A stretch of DNA of 64,000 bases, from positions 1,178,001 to 1,242,000 of the forward strand of contig NZ_CP101454.1 in assembly GCF_024362405.1 (NCBI RefSeq), read 5' to 3'. The notes beneath the pieces were generated by a model that saw only the letters and a list, made by a program, of their open reading frames with translations, made no database searches and was not told the origin of the DNA. How positions within the stretch are numbered: the stretch's first letter is position 1; every line of letters begins with the position of its first letter. Source of the DNA: Halorarius litoreus. GTDB lineage: Archaea > Halobacteriota > Halobacteria > Halobacteriales > Haloarculaceae. Of the stretch, positions 48,543 through 57,011 are shown piece by piece. The translations under genes and the position numbers were made by a program.

Positions 48543-49966
48543 GCGTCTCCTACCGCTTCCTCTTCGACCAGATGGTCCGCGAGGAGTGGCGGATGCACTC
48601 GCGGCTGTTCGGCGGTCGCCGCTTCGCGCTGTTTCCGGCGTTTCTGACGCTCATCGCCGCCGGGACGGCGACGTTCTTCGCGTTCGCCGGCGCCGGCGAG
48701 GACACCCTCCTCGCGGGACTACACGTCGTCGTCGCGCTCGTCGGCCTCCAGGTCGGCAGTATCGGGCTCGTCGGCCGGGACGCCCTCGAGAACCTGCTGG
48801 GGGATACGACCCTGCTCATCTACTCGGCGCGCACCTTGCCCGTCTCGGAGCGCCGACTCCTGCTCGTGTTCGTCGTGAAGGACGTGGCCTACTACGCGAT
48901 CCTGTTCATCGCGCCGCTCGTCGTCGGGACGCTTCCGCTGGTGGTGCTGGGTGGACTCGCCGCGAGCGAGATACCGATACTCCTCGTGACGGCGTGGCTC
49001 GCGTTCGCCTTCGGCGTCGGCCTCTCGCTGGCGCTCGTGGGGCTCGCCACGCGCTCACGGCTGGCGACGCTCGCCGTCCTGCTCGCCGTCCTCGCCGGTG
49101 GCGTCTTGCGACCGGACCTGCTCGTCGCGCTCACTCCCTACGGGCTGTTCCAGCGCGTCACGCCCGTGACCGTGGCCACGAGCGTGCTCCTTCCACTCGT
49201 CTTGGGTGCGGTCGGGATGGCGCTGTTTCAGTTCGACCGCCGGACGCCAGCGAGGACGGCGGCGAACCAGTTCCGCGCGCTCCACACCCGGCTCGGGAGC
49301 CGTGACCGACAGGGGCTGCTCACGAAGTCGCTACTCGACGTGGCGCGCTCGTCGGGCGGGCTCTGGAAGGTGCTGTTCTCACAGGGACTCGTCTTCGCGG
49401 TCATCGCCGTCCTCCTGCTCTACATCCCGGAGATCGTCCCCGTCCAGCCCTCGCCCGGACTCACGCTCTCGACGGTGCTGGCGCTCGGAGCGTTCACCAC
49501 CTACAACTGGCTCTGCCAGTTCGAGGACGAGGACTTCTTCCTCACCTACCCCATCGAACTCGCCGCCGTCTTCCGGGCAAAGCTCCTCGGGTTCCTGATT
49601 CTGGGCGTGCCCTCGGGGCTGTTCTACCTCGCGCTCGGCACGCAGGTGTTCGGGCTCGGGACCGTCCTGCTGGGTGTCGCGGTCTACCTCCCGCTGTCGG
49701 TCTACGTGTTCGGCGTGACGGCGTACGTCGCCGGCCTTCGGCCGACGGAACTGCTGTTCGACACGCCCGTCTTCGCGCTGTTCACCGTGGCGATGATGGC
49801 CGCGCTCCTGCCGCTGGTCGTGCTGGCGATCGCCTACCCGCTCGACCCGGCGCTCGTAGGCGGGCTCTCGGTGGCTATCGCCGGGACCGCGGGCGGCGTC
49901 GGCTACGGGCTCTACCGACGAGCGGCGACGAAGTGGACGAGACGGGCGCGCCGTGGGGCGCTGTAA
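48539..49966 (+). CDS. ABC-2-like transporter membrane protein
   Basis: A 475-residue permease with about ten to twelve hydrophobic segments and a polar loop near residues 230-270. The start ATG 48539 overlaps the ATPase stop. It is large for an ABC-2 permease and may contain two halves. The pair is one operon, and the small membrane protein that follows is on the other strand. Confidence 0.88.
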   Translation: MSVSYRFLFDQMVREEWRMHSRLFGGRRFALFPAFLTLIAAGTATFFAFAGAGEDTLLAGLHVVVALVGLQVGSIGLVGRDALENLLGDTTLLIYSARTLPVSERRLLLVFVVKDVAYYAILFIAPLVVGTLPLVVLGGLAASEIPILLVTAWLAFAFGVGLSLALVGLATRSRLATLAVLLAVLAGGVLRPDLLVALTPYGLFQRVTPVTVATSVLLPLVLGAVGMALFQFDRRTPARTAANQFRALHTRLGSRDRQGLLTKSLLDVARSSGGLWKVLFSQGLVFAVIAVLLLYIPEIVPVQPSPGLTLSTVLALGAFTTYNWLCQFEDEDFFLTYPIELAAVFRAKLLGFLILGVPSGLFYLALGTQVFGLGTVLLGVAVYLPLSVYVFGVTAYVAGLRPTELLFDTPVFALFTVAMMAALLPLVVLAIAYPLDPALVGGLSVAIAGTAGGVGYGLYRRAATKWTRRARRGAL

Positions 49967-49972
49967 CCCGAG

Positions 49973-50392
49973 TCAGCCCCGGTAGCGGAGCCCGAGGTAG
50001 ACGACCGCGAAGACGACGAACAGCGCGACGTAGCCCCAGAGGACGGCCCAGAGTTCGACCGGTACGGTGTACGTGTTCGTGTACGAGAGCAGCCGGGCCG
50101 CGGACGCGCCGACGACGAGGACGACGGCGAACAGCGAGAGCGTGAGGTGGCTCGCGCGTCGTTCGAGCGCGCGGTCCCGCTCGTCGAACAGCGAGATGGA
50201 GGTGCCCTGCCAGACGGCGAGGAAGCCGAGGATGCCGAGCCAGTAGACCGTCTCGCCGACGAGCGGGTAGCCGAGCAGTTCGCGGAGTGTGAGACCGAGG
50301 AGGGTGCCGACGACGACGAAGCCGACCATCAGCCGACGGTACGAGCGTTGCCTGGAGAGCCGTCCTGTCGTGGGGGTTTCGGTGTGGGTCAT
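49973..50392 (-). CDS. DUF2178-like membrane protein
   Basis: A 139-residue protein from ATG 50392 with four hydrophobic segments (about residues 21-39, 47-63, 80-98 and 112-134). The loop SLFDERDRALERRASHLT between helices 2 and 3 is typical of the DUF2178 family, which is often encoded beside an XRE-type regulator. No such regulator is adjacent here. Two palindromes sit over its promoter at 50410-50442. Confidence 0.8.
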   Translation of the reverse strand: MTHTETPTTGRLSRQRSYRRLMVGFVVVGTLLGLTLRELLGYPLVGETVYWLGILGFLAVWQGTSISLFDERDRALERRASHLTLSLFAVVLVVGASAARLLSYTNTYTVPVELWAVLWGYVALFVVFAVVYLGLRYRG

Positions 50393-50409
50393 GGGTGGGG
50401 GCGACCTTT

Positions 50410-50442
50410 GTAAAGCGTGCTTTACAGTAAAGGAGACTTTAC
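50410..50442 (-). promoter_or_regulatory. Two GTAAAG-N4-CTTTAC palindromes at the start of transcription
   Basis: GTAAAG-CGTG-CTTTAC (50410-50425) and GTAAAG-GAGA-CTTTAC (50427-50442) stand one base apart, 18 bases before ATG 50392. A TATA-like TTTAAG on the minus strand lies near 50450, so the palindromes cover the start point. This is the layout of an operator pair for a dimeric repressor that controls the DUF2178-like gene. The two arms are identical while the inner four bases differ. Confidence 0.82.
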
Positions 50443-50516
50443 ACACTCACTTAAATCCATCGCCGATCCACTCCCCGGACCGGCAGTTTCTCCGTCCCTC
50501 GGCGTGAGCGGGGGAT

Positions 50517-51560
50517 ATGACCGGCGACGCTGGCGAGAGCGGCAAGGTCGACCGGACGTTCTTCGAGGAACACGTCCAGCCGCGACTCGGGGCAGAGCGC
50601 GACGACGTCCCGCTCGGGCCGAAACACGGCGTCGACTTCGGCGTCGTCGACGTGAACGGGACGGCGCTCGTCTGCGCCTGCGACCCGGTGTTCGTCCTCC
50701 CGGACCTCGGCTGGGAACGCGCCGCGTGGTTCGCGTTCCACATCCTCCTCTCGGACGTGGCGGTGTCCGGGCTCCCACCCACCCACCTCGCGGTGAACCT
50801 CAACCTCCCGCCCGACATGACCGACGAGGAGTTCGCGACGTTCTGGGAGGTGTTCGACCACGAAGCCCACGAGTTCGACGTGGCGTTCGTCACGGGCCAC
50901 ACCGCCCGCTACCCCGACGGCTCGTTCCCCACCATCGGCGGCGGGACCGCGATGGCCGTCGGCGACCACGACGACGTCGTGCGCCCGGACGGCGCCCGCC
51001 CCGGCGACGGCGTCATCGTCACGAAGGGGCCCGCCGTCGAGTCGACCGGCCTGCTCGCCACCCGGTTCGAGGACGCTCTCGCCGACGAGCCGTGGCTCGA
51101 CGACGCCCTGAATCGCTTTCGAGATGCCTCGCCCGTGAAGGCCGCGCTCGTCGCGGCCGCCGCCGGCCCCGTGACCGCGATGCACGACGCCACCGAGCGC
51201 GGGTTGCTCAACGCCTTCCACGAGATGGCCGGCGCCGCCGACGTCGGGTTCGACGTCACCGCGAGCGACGTGCCCGTCCTGCCGGGGGTCATCGAGGCGT
51301 GCGACTTCTTCGACCTCGACCCGTGGACCGCCTCCAGCGAAGGGACGCTCGTCATCACCTGCGCCGCCGACGGCACCGAGCGCGTGCTCGACGCACTCGC
51401 CGACGAGAACATCCCCGCCGCCGAGGTCGGGAAGGTGACCAAAGGCGACGGCGTCACCATCGACGGCGAGGCGACCGACCCCCCGACGACGGACGGGCTG
51501 TGGCCCGCGATGGCGGCGTTCGCCGAGTCCATCGGCGAGCCGGGGGTATCGACGCGGTGA
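50517..51560 (+). CDS. AIR synthase-related protein (PurM/ThiL superfamily)
   Basis: A 347-residue protein with the two-domain AIR synthase layout: an N-terminal domain with CDPVFVLPDLGWERAAWFAF and ILLSDVAVSGLPPTHLAVNL, and a C-terminal domain with HDATERGLLNAFHEMAGA and EGTLVITCAADGTERVL. The family includes PurM, ThiL, SelD and HypE. The position 28 bases before a thiD-thiN gene argues for a thiamine-related kinase function, but the residues that define ThiL are not all evident. A plain AIR-synthase-like protein is the safe name. Confidence 0.83.
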   Translation: MTGDAGESGKVDRTFFEEHVQPRLGAERDDVPLGPKHGVDFGVVDVNGTALVCACDPVFVLPDLGWERAAWFAFHILLSDVAVSGLPPTHLAVNLNLPPDMTDEEFATFWEVFDHEAHEFDVAFVTGHTARYPDGSFPTIGGGTAMAVGDHDDVVRPDGARPGDGVIVTKGPAVESTGLLATRFEDALADEPWLDDALNRFRDASPVKAALVAAAAGPVTAMHDATERGLLNAFHEMAGAADVGFDVTASDVPVLPGVIEACDFFDLDPWTASSEGTLVITCAADGTERVLDALADENIPAAEVGKVTKGDGVTIDGEATDPPTTDGLWPAMAAFAESIGEPGVSTR

Positions 51561-51588
51561 CCCAGCCACGACCCGGAGGCCGGTAGCC

Positions 51589-52872
51589 GTGCGCCGACTC
51601 GCCCCCACCGACGCCCCGGTCGTGTGTACAGTCGGCGCGAGCGACCCCCGTGGTGCGACCGGCGTGGGAGCCGACCTGCAGACGGTCGCAGCACACGGGG
51701 CGTTCGGGACGAGCGTCACCACCGCCATCGGGGCCGAACCGATACACACCGTCCCCGTCGAAACGGTCGAGCTGCAACTCGATACCGTACTGTCACGGTT
51801 CGGTCCCGGGGCGGTGAAGCTCGGCCGGCTGCCGACGACCGAGACCATCGACCGCGTCGTCGCGGGCGTCGCCGAGGTGGACTGCCCGGTCGTCGTTGAC
51901 CTCGCTGCCACTGCTCCGGTCGCAGCGGGAGCCGTCGACGACCTGCTCGCGGCGGCGACGCTCGCCACGGTGACCGCCGACGCAGCCGACGGCCTCACGG
52001 GCGTCCGACCCACTGACGAGGCAGGCCAGCGGCTCGCAGGACAGCGCCTGCTCACGAGGGGTGCCGACGCGGCCCTCGTGACGGGCTCCCGCTGCGGCGA
52101 CGAGATACGGGATACGCTCGTCACGCCCGGCACCATCGAGTCGACCACGCACCCGTGTATCGACGCCGAGCCCGAGGGCGCGGGCGACGCGCTCACGGCC
52201 GCCATCGCGGCCCGGCTCGCGCTGGGCGAACCGCTGCCCGACGCGGTGGGCCGGAGTCTCGCGTTCGTCGAGCGCGCCGTGCGCTACGCCTACAACGCCG
52301 GGGAGACGCCCGTCGTCAACCACGCGGTCGACGCCCGTGACGACGCCGCACGCGACCGGGTTCGCGAGCAGGTCGCGGACGCCGTCGCGTGGTTCACCGA
52401 CCGCGACGTGTCGCCCGTCGTCCCCGAAGTCGGCCTGCAGGTCGTCGGCGCGACGCCCCACGCCGAGTCGGCCGACGACTGTGCCGCGGTCGAGGGCCGC
52501 ATCGTCCGGGTCCGCGATGGTGTCGACGCCATCCGAGGCGTGCGGTTCGGGGCGTCGACGCACGTCGCCGGCTTCCTGCTCGCCGCCCGCGAGCACGACC
52601 CTCGACTCCGCTACGCGGTGAACTGTCGGTTCGACGGCGAGGTGGCCGACGCGATGGACGCGCTCGGCTGGGACTGGGTAGTGTTCGACGGTGACGGTAC
52701 GACGCCGAACCGCGAACGCGAAGCGAAGTGGGCGTTCGCCGGGCGCGAGAACCCACCCGTCGCCGTCGCTGACCGTGGCGGTGTCGGCGTCGAGCCGATG
52801 GTGAAAGTCGTCGGGGACGACCACCGACGGGTCGCGGAGCGCGTCGTGGCGCTCGCAGATGAACTCCGGTGA
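51589..52872 (+). CDS. ThiD-ThiN: hydroxymethylpyrimidine (phosphate) kinase fused to thiamine-phosphate synthase
   Basis: A 427-residue fusion starting at GTG 51589. Residues 10-235 are a ribokinase-like ThiD domain (TVGASDPRGATGVGADLQTV; EPEGAGDALTAA holds the catalytic Asp). Residues 250-427 are a ThiN domain (FTDRDVSPVVPEVGLQVVGA, then GASTHVAGFLLAARE; ends VEPMVKVVGDDHRRVAERV). ThiN replaces ThiE in many archaea. Together they phosphorylate the pyrimidine and join it to the thiazole. The kinase part is somewhat degraded around DEAGQRLAGQRLLTRG, so activity may be reduced. Confidence 0.9.
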   Translation: MRRLAPTDAPVVCTVGASDPRGATGVGADLQTVAAHGAFGTSVTTAIGAEPIHTVPVETVELQLDTVLSRFGPGAVKLGRLPTTETIDRVVAGVAEVDCPVVVDLAATAPVAAGAVDDLLAAATLATVTADAADGLTGVRPTDEAGQRLAGQRLLTRGADAALVTGSRCGDEIRDTLVTPGTIESTTHPCIDAEPEGAGDALTAAIAARLALGEPLPDAVGRSLAFVERAVRYAYNAGETPVVNHAVDARDDAARDRVREQVADAVAWFTDRDVSPVVPEVGLQVVGATPHAESADDCAAVEGRIVRVRDGVDAIRGVRFGASTHVAGFLLAAREHDPRLRYAVNCRFDGEVADAMDALGWDWVVFDGDGTTPNREREAKWAFAGRENPPVAVADRGGVGVEPMVKVVGDDHRRVAERVVALADELR

Positions 52873-52953
52873 GCCGATTGGCTCGCAACGAATGAGTTCG
52901 GGATTGCTCACGAGTTCGGTCTCGACATCGGTATTGTGACCATCTCGAACGTC

Positions 52954-53015
52954 CCCCTTTCAGTCCCCCCAGCTCCGATAGACCAATCAAGTGTCGTGGG
53001 TGGGACTGAAAGGGG
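52954..53015. repeat. 14-bp inverted repeat in a 350-bp non-coding stretch
   Basis: CCCCTTTCAGTCCC (52954-52967) and GGGACTGAAAGGGG (53002-53015) are perfect complements separated by 34 bases. The stretch 52873-53222 between thiD-thiN and sufS carries no gene. The word GGGACTGAAAGGGG is one I believe recurs between haloarchaeal genes, but I cannot verify that here. It may be a hairpin-forming RNA, a terminator or a mobile-element scar. The other parts of this stretch show no structure I recognise, apart from the usual promoter position near 53180-53222. Confidence 0.7.
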
Positions 53016-53222
53016 CCGGTCGCTCGGTGTGACGAGGCGATGCAAGCACCGCAGGTGTCGGCGCTCGGCGCCGACCCGAGGAGCACAGCGAGCCGAGTAG
53101 CCGAGCGACTGGGGGCTTTCGAGGTGGTGTCAGTACTGGTGTGCTGTCGCCACTCGACGCCATCTCATCTCCAACCTAGCGGACCGAAGGAGTGTTACGC
53201 CCGGGAGACTAGCCTTCAACCA

Positions 53223-54464
53223 ATGGGAGTTCGCGAATCGGAACCGCTCGACGTGGCGACGCTCCGGGAGGATTTCCCCATCCTCGACCGCGAGTTCGAC
53301 GGGACGCCGCTCGTCTATCTCGACAACGCGGCGACCTCACAGACCCCGACACGGGTCGTCGAGTCGCTCGTCGACTACTACTACGGCTACAACGCCAACG
53401 TCCACCGCGGCATCCACAACCTGAGCCAGGAGGCCTCCATCGCCTACGAGGAGGCACACGACACCGTCGCCGAGTTCGTCGGTGCCTCCGGACGAGAGGA
53501 GCTCGTCTTCACGAAGAACACGACGGAGGCGATGAACACCGTCGCGTACGCCTGGGGGCTGAACGAACTCGGGCCGGGAGACGAGGTCGTCCTCACCGAG
53601 ATGGAGCACCACGCCTCGCTGGTGACGTGGCAACAGATCGCCAAGCGGACCGGCGCCGAGTGCAAGTACATCCCGATCACCGACGACGGCTACCTCGACA
53701 TGGACGCCGCCGCGGACCTGATTACCGACGACACGCGGATGGTGTCTGTCGTCCACGTCTCGAACACGCTCGGGACGGTGAACCCGGTCGCGGACCTCGC
53801 GGACCTCGCACACGACCACGGCGCGTACATCTTCGTCGACGGCGCGCAGTCGGTCCCGCACCGCCCGGTCGACGTGCAGGCGATGGACTGCGACTTCTTC
53901 GCGTTCTCGGGCCACAAGATGTGCGGCCCGACGGGCATCGGCGCACTGTACGGCAAACAGCACATCCTCGAGGAGATGGAGCCGCACCTCTACGGCGGCG
54001 ACATGATTCTCAAGGTCACCTTCGAGGAGTCGAAGTGGAACGAGCTGCCGTGGAAGTTCGAGGCCGGCACGCCGAACATCGCCGACGGCATCGCGTTCGC
54101 CGAGGCCTGTGACTACCTCGACGACATCGGGATGGAACAGGTCAAGACGCACGGCGAGGCGCTGACGCAGTACGCCTACGACCGCCTGTCGGAACACGAC
54201 GACGTGGAGATCTACGGCCCACCGGCCGACGACCGTGGTGCGGTCGTCGCGTTCAATCTCGACGGCGTCCACGCGCACGACCTCTCGTCTATCGTCAACG
54301 ACTACGGGGTCGCCATCCGCGCCGGTGACCACTGTACGCAGCCGCTCCACGATGTCCTGGGAGCGAGCGCCTCCGCCCGCGCGTCGTTCTACCTCTACAA
54401 CACCGAAGCAGAGGTCGACGTGCTCGTCGACGCCGTCGACGAGGCGCGACAGCTGTTCGCGTGA
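53223..54464 (+). CDS. sufS: SufS-type cysteine desulfurase
   Basis: A 413-residue group II desulfurase. It shows YLDNAATSQTPTRVVESLVD, HRGIHNLSQEASIAYEEAHD, the PLP lysine in FAFSGHKMCGPTGIGALYG (about 232) and the active-site Cys in IRAGDHCTQPLHD (about 371). It removes sulfur from cysteine for Fe-S cluster assembly, usually with SufBCD; those genes are not in this window. It could also feed sulfur to NcsA-type thiolation. Confidence 0.94.
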   Translation: MGVRESEPLDVATLREDFPILDREFDGTPLVYLDNAATSQTPTRVVESLVDYYYGYNANVHRGIHNLSQEASIAYEEAHDTVAEFVGASGREELVFTKNTTEAMNTVAYAWGLNELGPGDEVVLTEMEHHASLVTWQQIAKRTGAECKYIPITDDGYLDMDAAADLITDDTRMVSVVHVSNTLGTVNPVADLADLAHDHGAYIFVDGAQSVPHRPVDVQAMDCDFFAFSGHKMCGPTGIGALYGKQHILEEMEPHLYGGDMILKVTFEESKWNELPWKFEAGTPNIADGIAFAEACDYLDDIGMEQVKTHGEALTQYAYDRLSEHDDVEIYGPPADDRGAVVAFNLDGVHAHDLSSIVNDYGVAIRAGDHCTQPLHDVLGASASARASFYLYNTEAEVDVLVDAVDEARQLFA

Positions 54465-54482
54465 GTCGAGCAGCCGTCTAAC

Positions 54483-55625
54483 TTACTCCGCGCCGAAGCC
54501 GACTGTCTTCGCGTCCGCGGCACACCGGTCGACAGCCGCGTCGAGGTCGAAGTCGGCGACGAGTTCGCCGTCCTCGATGACGGGTTTCAGCAGCGGCTCG
54601 CCGTCGGTCGGCCCCGGTCGGTCCGCGAGCGCGACCACGTGGTCGCCATCCGGCGTCCGGTACACCTGTTTCGTCCCCGAGAGCTTCCCGCGTTTCGCGG
54701 CGGGCTCGCCGTCCACCTCGACGATGTCGAGCGCGAAGTCGACGGGGTCGGCGTTCGAGATGTACGAGCCGACGCCGAAGCCGTCCGCGACGTCGTGGAG
54801 GTCGCGGACGCGCTGGGCGGTGAGCCCCCCGGAGACGAACACGCCCACGTCGTCGAAGCCGTTGGCGTCGAGTTCCCAGCGCACCTCCCGGATGATGTGG
54901 CGGAAGTCTCCTCGGCGAGAGCCGGTGGTGTCGAGCCGAACCGACTCCAGCGAGTCGATGGTCTCGGCGGCGCGGACGGCCTCGTCCTTCTCGTCGCTGT
55001 AGGTGTCGACGAGCGCGACGCGCGGCACCTCGGGGTCGACGTGTTCGTCGAACGCCTGCCACGCCTGCTCCTGATTCCCGCGGCCGAAGCAGATTATCAG
55101 GGCGTGGGGCATCGTGCCGCTGGGTTCTCTCCCTAATATCTCGCCCGCGGCGACGTGCGAGATGCCGTCCATCCCGCCGACGAGCGCGGCGCGTTCGAGC
55201 GCCGCCGCGGTCGACGGGTGGACGTGGCGGGCGCCGAAGGAGATGGCCGGCTTCTCGCCCGCGGCAGTCGCGACCTCGCGGGCGGCCGTCGCGTGCCCGC
55301 TCGCCGGCGAGAGAAATCCCAGCAGCGAGGTTTCGAGTTCCGCGAACGCGAGATAGTCGCCCTCCATGCGCATGACGGGTCCACCGTCGAACAGCGTGCC
55401 CTCCGGCAGGGCGTGGACGGTCACGTCACGGCCGTCGAGGAGGTGGGCGGCGTCCTTCACGCCCGCGAACACCTCGAAATCGCCATCCGGGAACTGGTCG
55501 GCCGTCACCTCGGCGACGATGTGGGGGTTCTTCCCCGCGCCCTCGAGCGCCTCGCGGGTGCGTCGGAAATAGGCATCCGTGGCTCGCCCCTCGCGGATGG
55601 CGTCGGGCGAGACGATGTCGAACAT
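54483..55625 (-). CDS. Nicotinate phosphoribosyltransferase
   Basis: A 380-residue protein of the type II PRTase fold. Family features are FDIVSPDAIREGRATDAYFR, SLLGFLSPASGHATAAREVA, FGARHVHPSTAAALERAALV, RVALVDTYSDEKDEAVRAAE, DDVGVFVSGGLTAQRVRDLH and ADGFGVGSYISNADPVDFAL. It makes nicotinate mononucleotide from nicotinate and PRPP in NAD salvage. The nicotinamidase-like gene at 58616-59182 would supply its substrate. Confidence 0.92.
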   Translation of the reverse strand: MFDIVSPDAIREGRATDAYFRRTREALEGAGKNPHIVAEVTADQFPDGDFEVFAGVKDAAHLLDGRDVTVHALPEGTLFDGGPVMRMEGDYLAFAELETSLLGFLSPASGHATAAREVATAAGEKPAISFGARHVHPSTAAALERAALVGGMDGISHVAAGEILGREPSGTMPHALIICFGRGNQEQAWQAFDEHVDPEVPRVALVDTYSDEKDEAVRAAETIDSLESVRLDTTGSRRGDFRHIIREVRWELDANGFDDVGVFVSGGLTAQRVRDLHDVADGFGVGSYISNADPVDFALDIVEVDGEPAAKRGKLSGTKQVYRTPDGDHVVALADRPGPTDGEPLLKPVIEDGELVADFDLDAAVDRCAADAKTVGFGAE

Positions 55626-55682
55626 ACCCGAGAGTCGGTTGCGGAGGGAAAAAACCCTCCGTCACGCCCGCCGGCGCGGGGC

Positions 55683-57011
55683 TCAGCCGTGGACGCGGGA
55701 GAGGGCAGCCACGGAGGGCGCGTTCACGATGACGACGGTGTCGCCGTAGCGCGTCACCCGAAAGGCGTCACCGAAGGGGTCCGTCTCGGGGACGACGAAC
55801 ACGTTCTCGCGGGGGACCGTGGCGTCCCGGTTGCGGAGCGCGCGGACGTAGCCGCCGCGGAACTCGCGGGCGTCTTCCTTCGAGTCGAACGTCACCTTCC
55901 AGACGTAGCCCCCGTGCGTGCCGTTCGTGTACGGGACGAGCGCGTCGCCGTCCCAGCCCGCCGAGAGCGGGTGGCTGTAGTTGTACGGCGTCCGCGAGCG
56001 GTCGATCTGTCCGTTCGCCCAGAACGTCGCGTAGATGGAGGCCTCGCCGACCGTGTCGGTCTGCTGGTCGAGATCGAAACGGTGCCAGTCACCGTTCGAG
56101 CGGTCGGCCACCGAGACGTTCGTCGGGACGTCGTCGGGGTACTTCTCGGGGTGGATGACCTGCTCGGTCGACTGCGGGATGTTGTCGTACGCCTCGTTGA
56201 CCTTCGACCAGTCGCCGCCGCCGCGCGTCCGAAGCTCCTCGACGAGCGCCGGCCCCTCCGAGTACGGCGTGAAGATGGTGAGGAACACGCCGAAGTTGAA
56301 GTCGGTGGGCGTGCCACCCTGACTCCCCTCCGGACGGGCCAGACAGGACCACTCGGCGCCACATCGCCGGTCGTACAGCTCCTCGACGAGGTTCGCGTCA
56401 CCCTCGATGAGCCCGTCCTCGGCGAGCTGAGCGTCCTGTGTGGTCGCGCCACCCGAGAGCGTGAAGTGCTGGTCCTGCAGCGCGTGCATCAGCTCGTGGG
56501 CGAGCGTCCGGGTGTTGAGCTGCGGCGTTTCCGAATCCGAGATGAGGACGATCTCGTCGCGCGCCGGCGAGTAGAACCCCTGGACCGAGGAGCCGAAGAT
56601 GGTGTCGAACGTCGCCGACACCTCGCGGTCCTCCCCGACCAACAGCAGCGCCTCCCACACCTGGTTGTTCCACGCCTCGTACGCCGCCGACGAGTTCGAC
56701 GACCCGCCGGAGCGCGACTGGTACTCCTGGCGGGAGATGACCTCGACCGGGACGCGCTGTTCGAACTCGAGGTCCCGAACGACCTCGACACGCGCCATCG
56801 TGCGGGCGACGACCGCCCGGCGCTCGGTCGCGTTCAGCCCGTCGTCGGTCGTGACGTTCAGCGGGTCGTCGTACCAGTAGCCGTCCTCGAAGCCGATGGT
56901 GTCGCCGCCCGGCGGCGGGTCTCGGGCGCCGAACCCCACATCACCGATGGCCGAACAGCCGGTCGAGACGACGAGCAGGGCGACGGCGAGCGTGGCGACC
57001 CCCCGTCTCAC
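55683..57011 (-). CDS. Lipoprotein with HExxH metalloprotease-like motif (Hvo_1808 type), copy 1
   Basis: A 442-residue secreted protein. Residues 1-19 are a signal with lipobox VSTGC, so it would be cell-anchored by lipid. A conserved core has LNTRTLAHELMHALQDQHF (HExxH) and EDGLIEGDANLVEELYDRRC (second Glu, gluzincin-like), then Asp- and Trp-rich sequence typical of halophilic exoproteins. These are metalloprotease features of a haloarchaeal surface-protein family typified by Hvo_1808. Peptidase activity is not proven. It overlaps a paralog by ATGA. Confidence 0.83.
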   Translation of the reverse strand: MRRGVATLAVALLVVSTGCSAIGDVGFGARDPPPGGDTIGFEDGYWYDDPLNVTTDDGLNATERRAVVARTMARVEVVRDLEFEQRVPVEVISRQEYQSRSGGSSNSSAAYEAWNNQVWEALLLVGEDREVSATFDTIFGSSVQGFYSPARDEIVLISDSETPQLNTRTLAHELMHALQDQHFTLSGGATTQDAQLAEDGLIEGDANLVEELYDRRCGAEWSCLARPEGSQGGTPTDFNFGVFLTIFTPYSEGPALVEELRTRGGGDWSKVNEAYDNIPQSTEQVIHPEKYPDDVPTNVSVADRSNGDWHRFDLDQQTDTVGEASIYATFWANGQIDRSRTPYNYSHPLSAGWDGDALVPYTNGTHGGYVWKVTFDSKEDAREFRGGYVRALRNRDATVPRENVFVVPETDPFGDAFRVTRYGDTVVIVNAPSVAALSRVHG

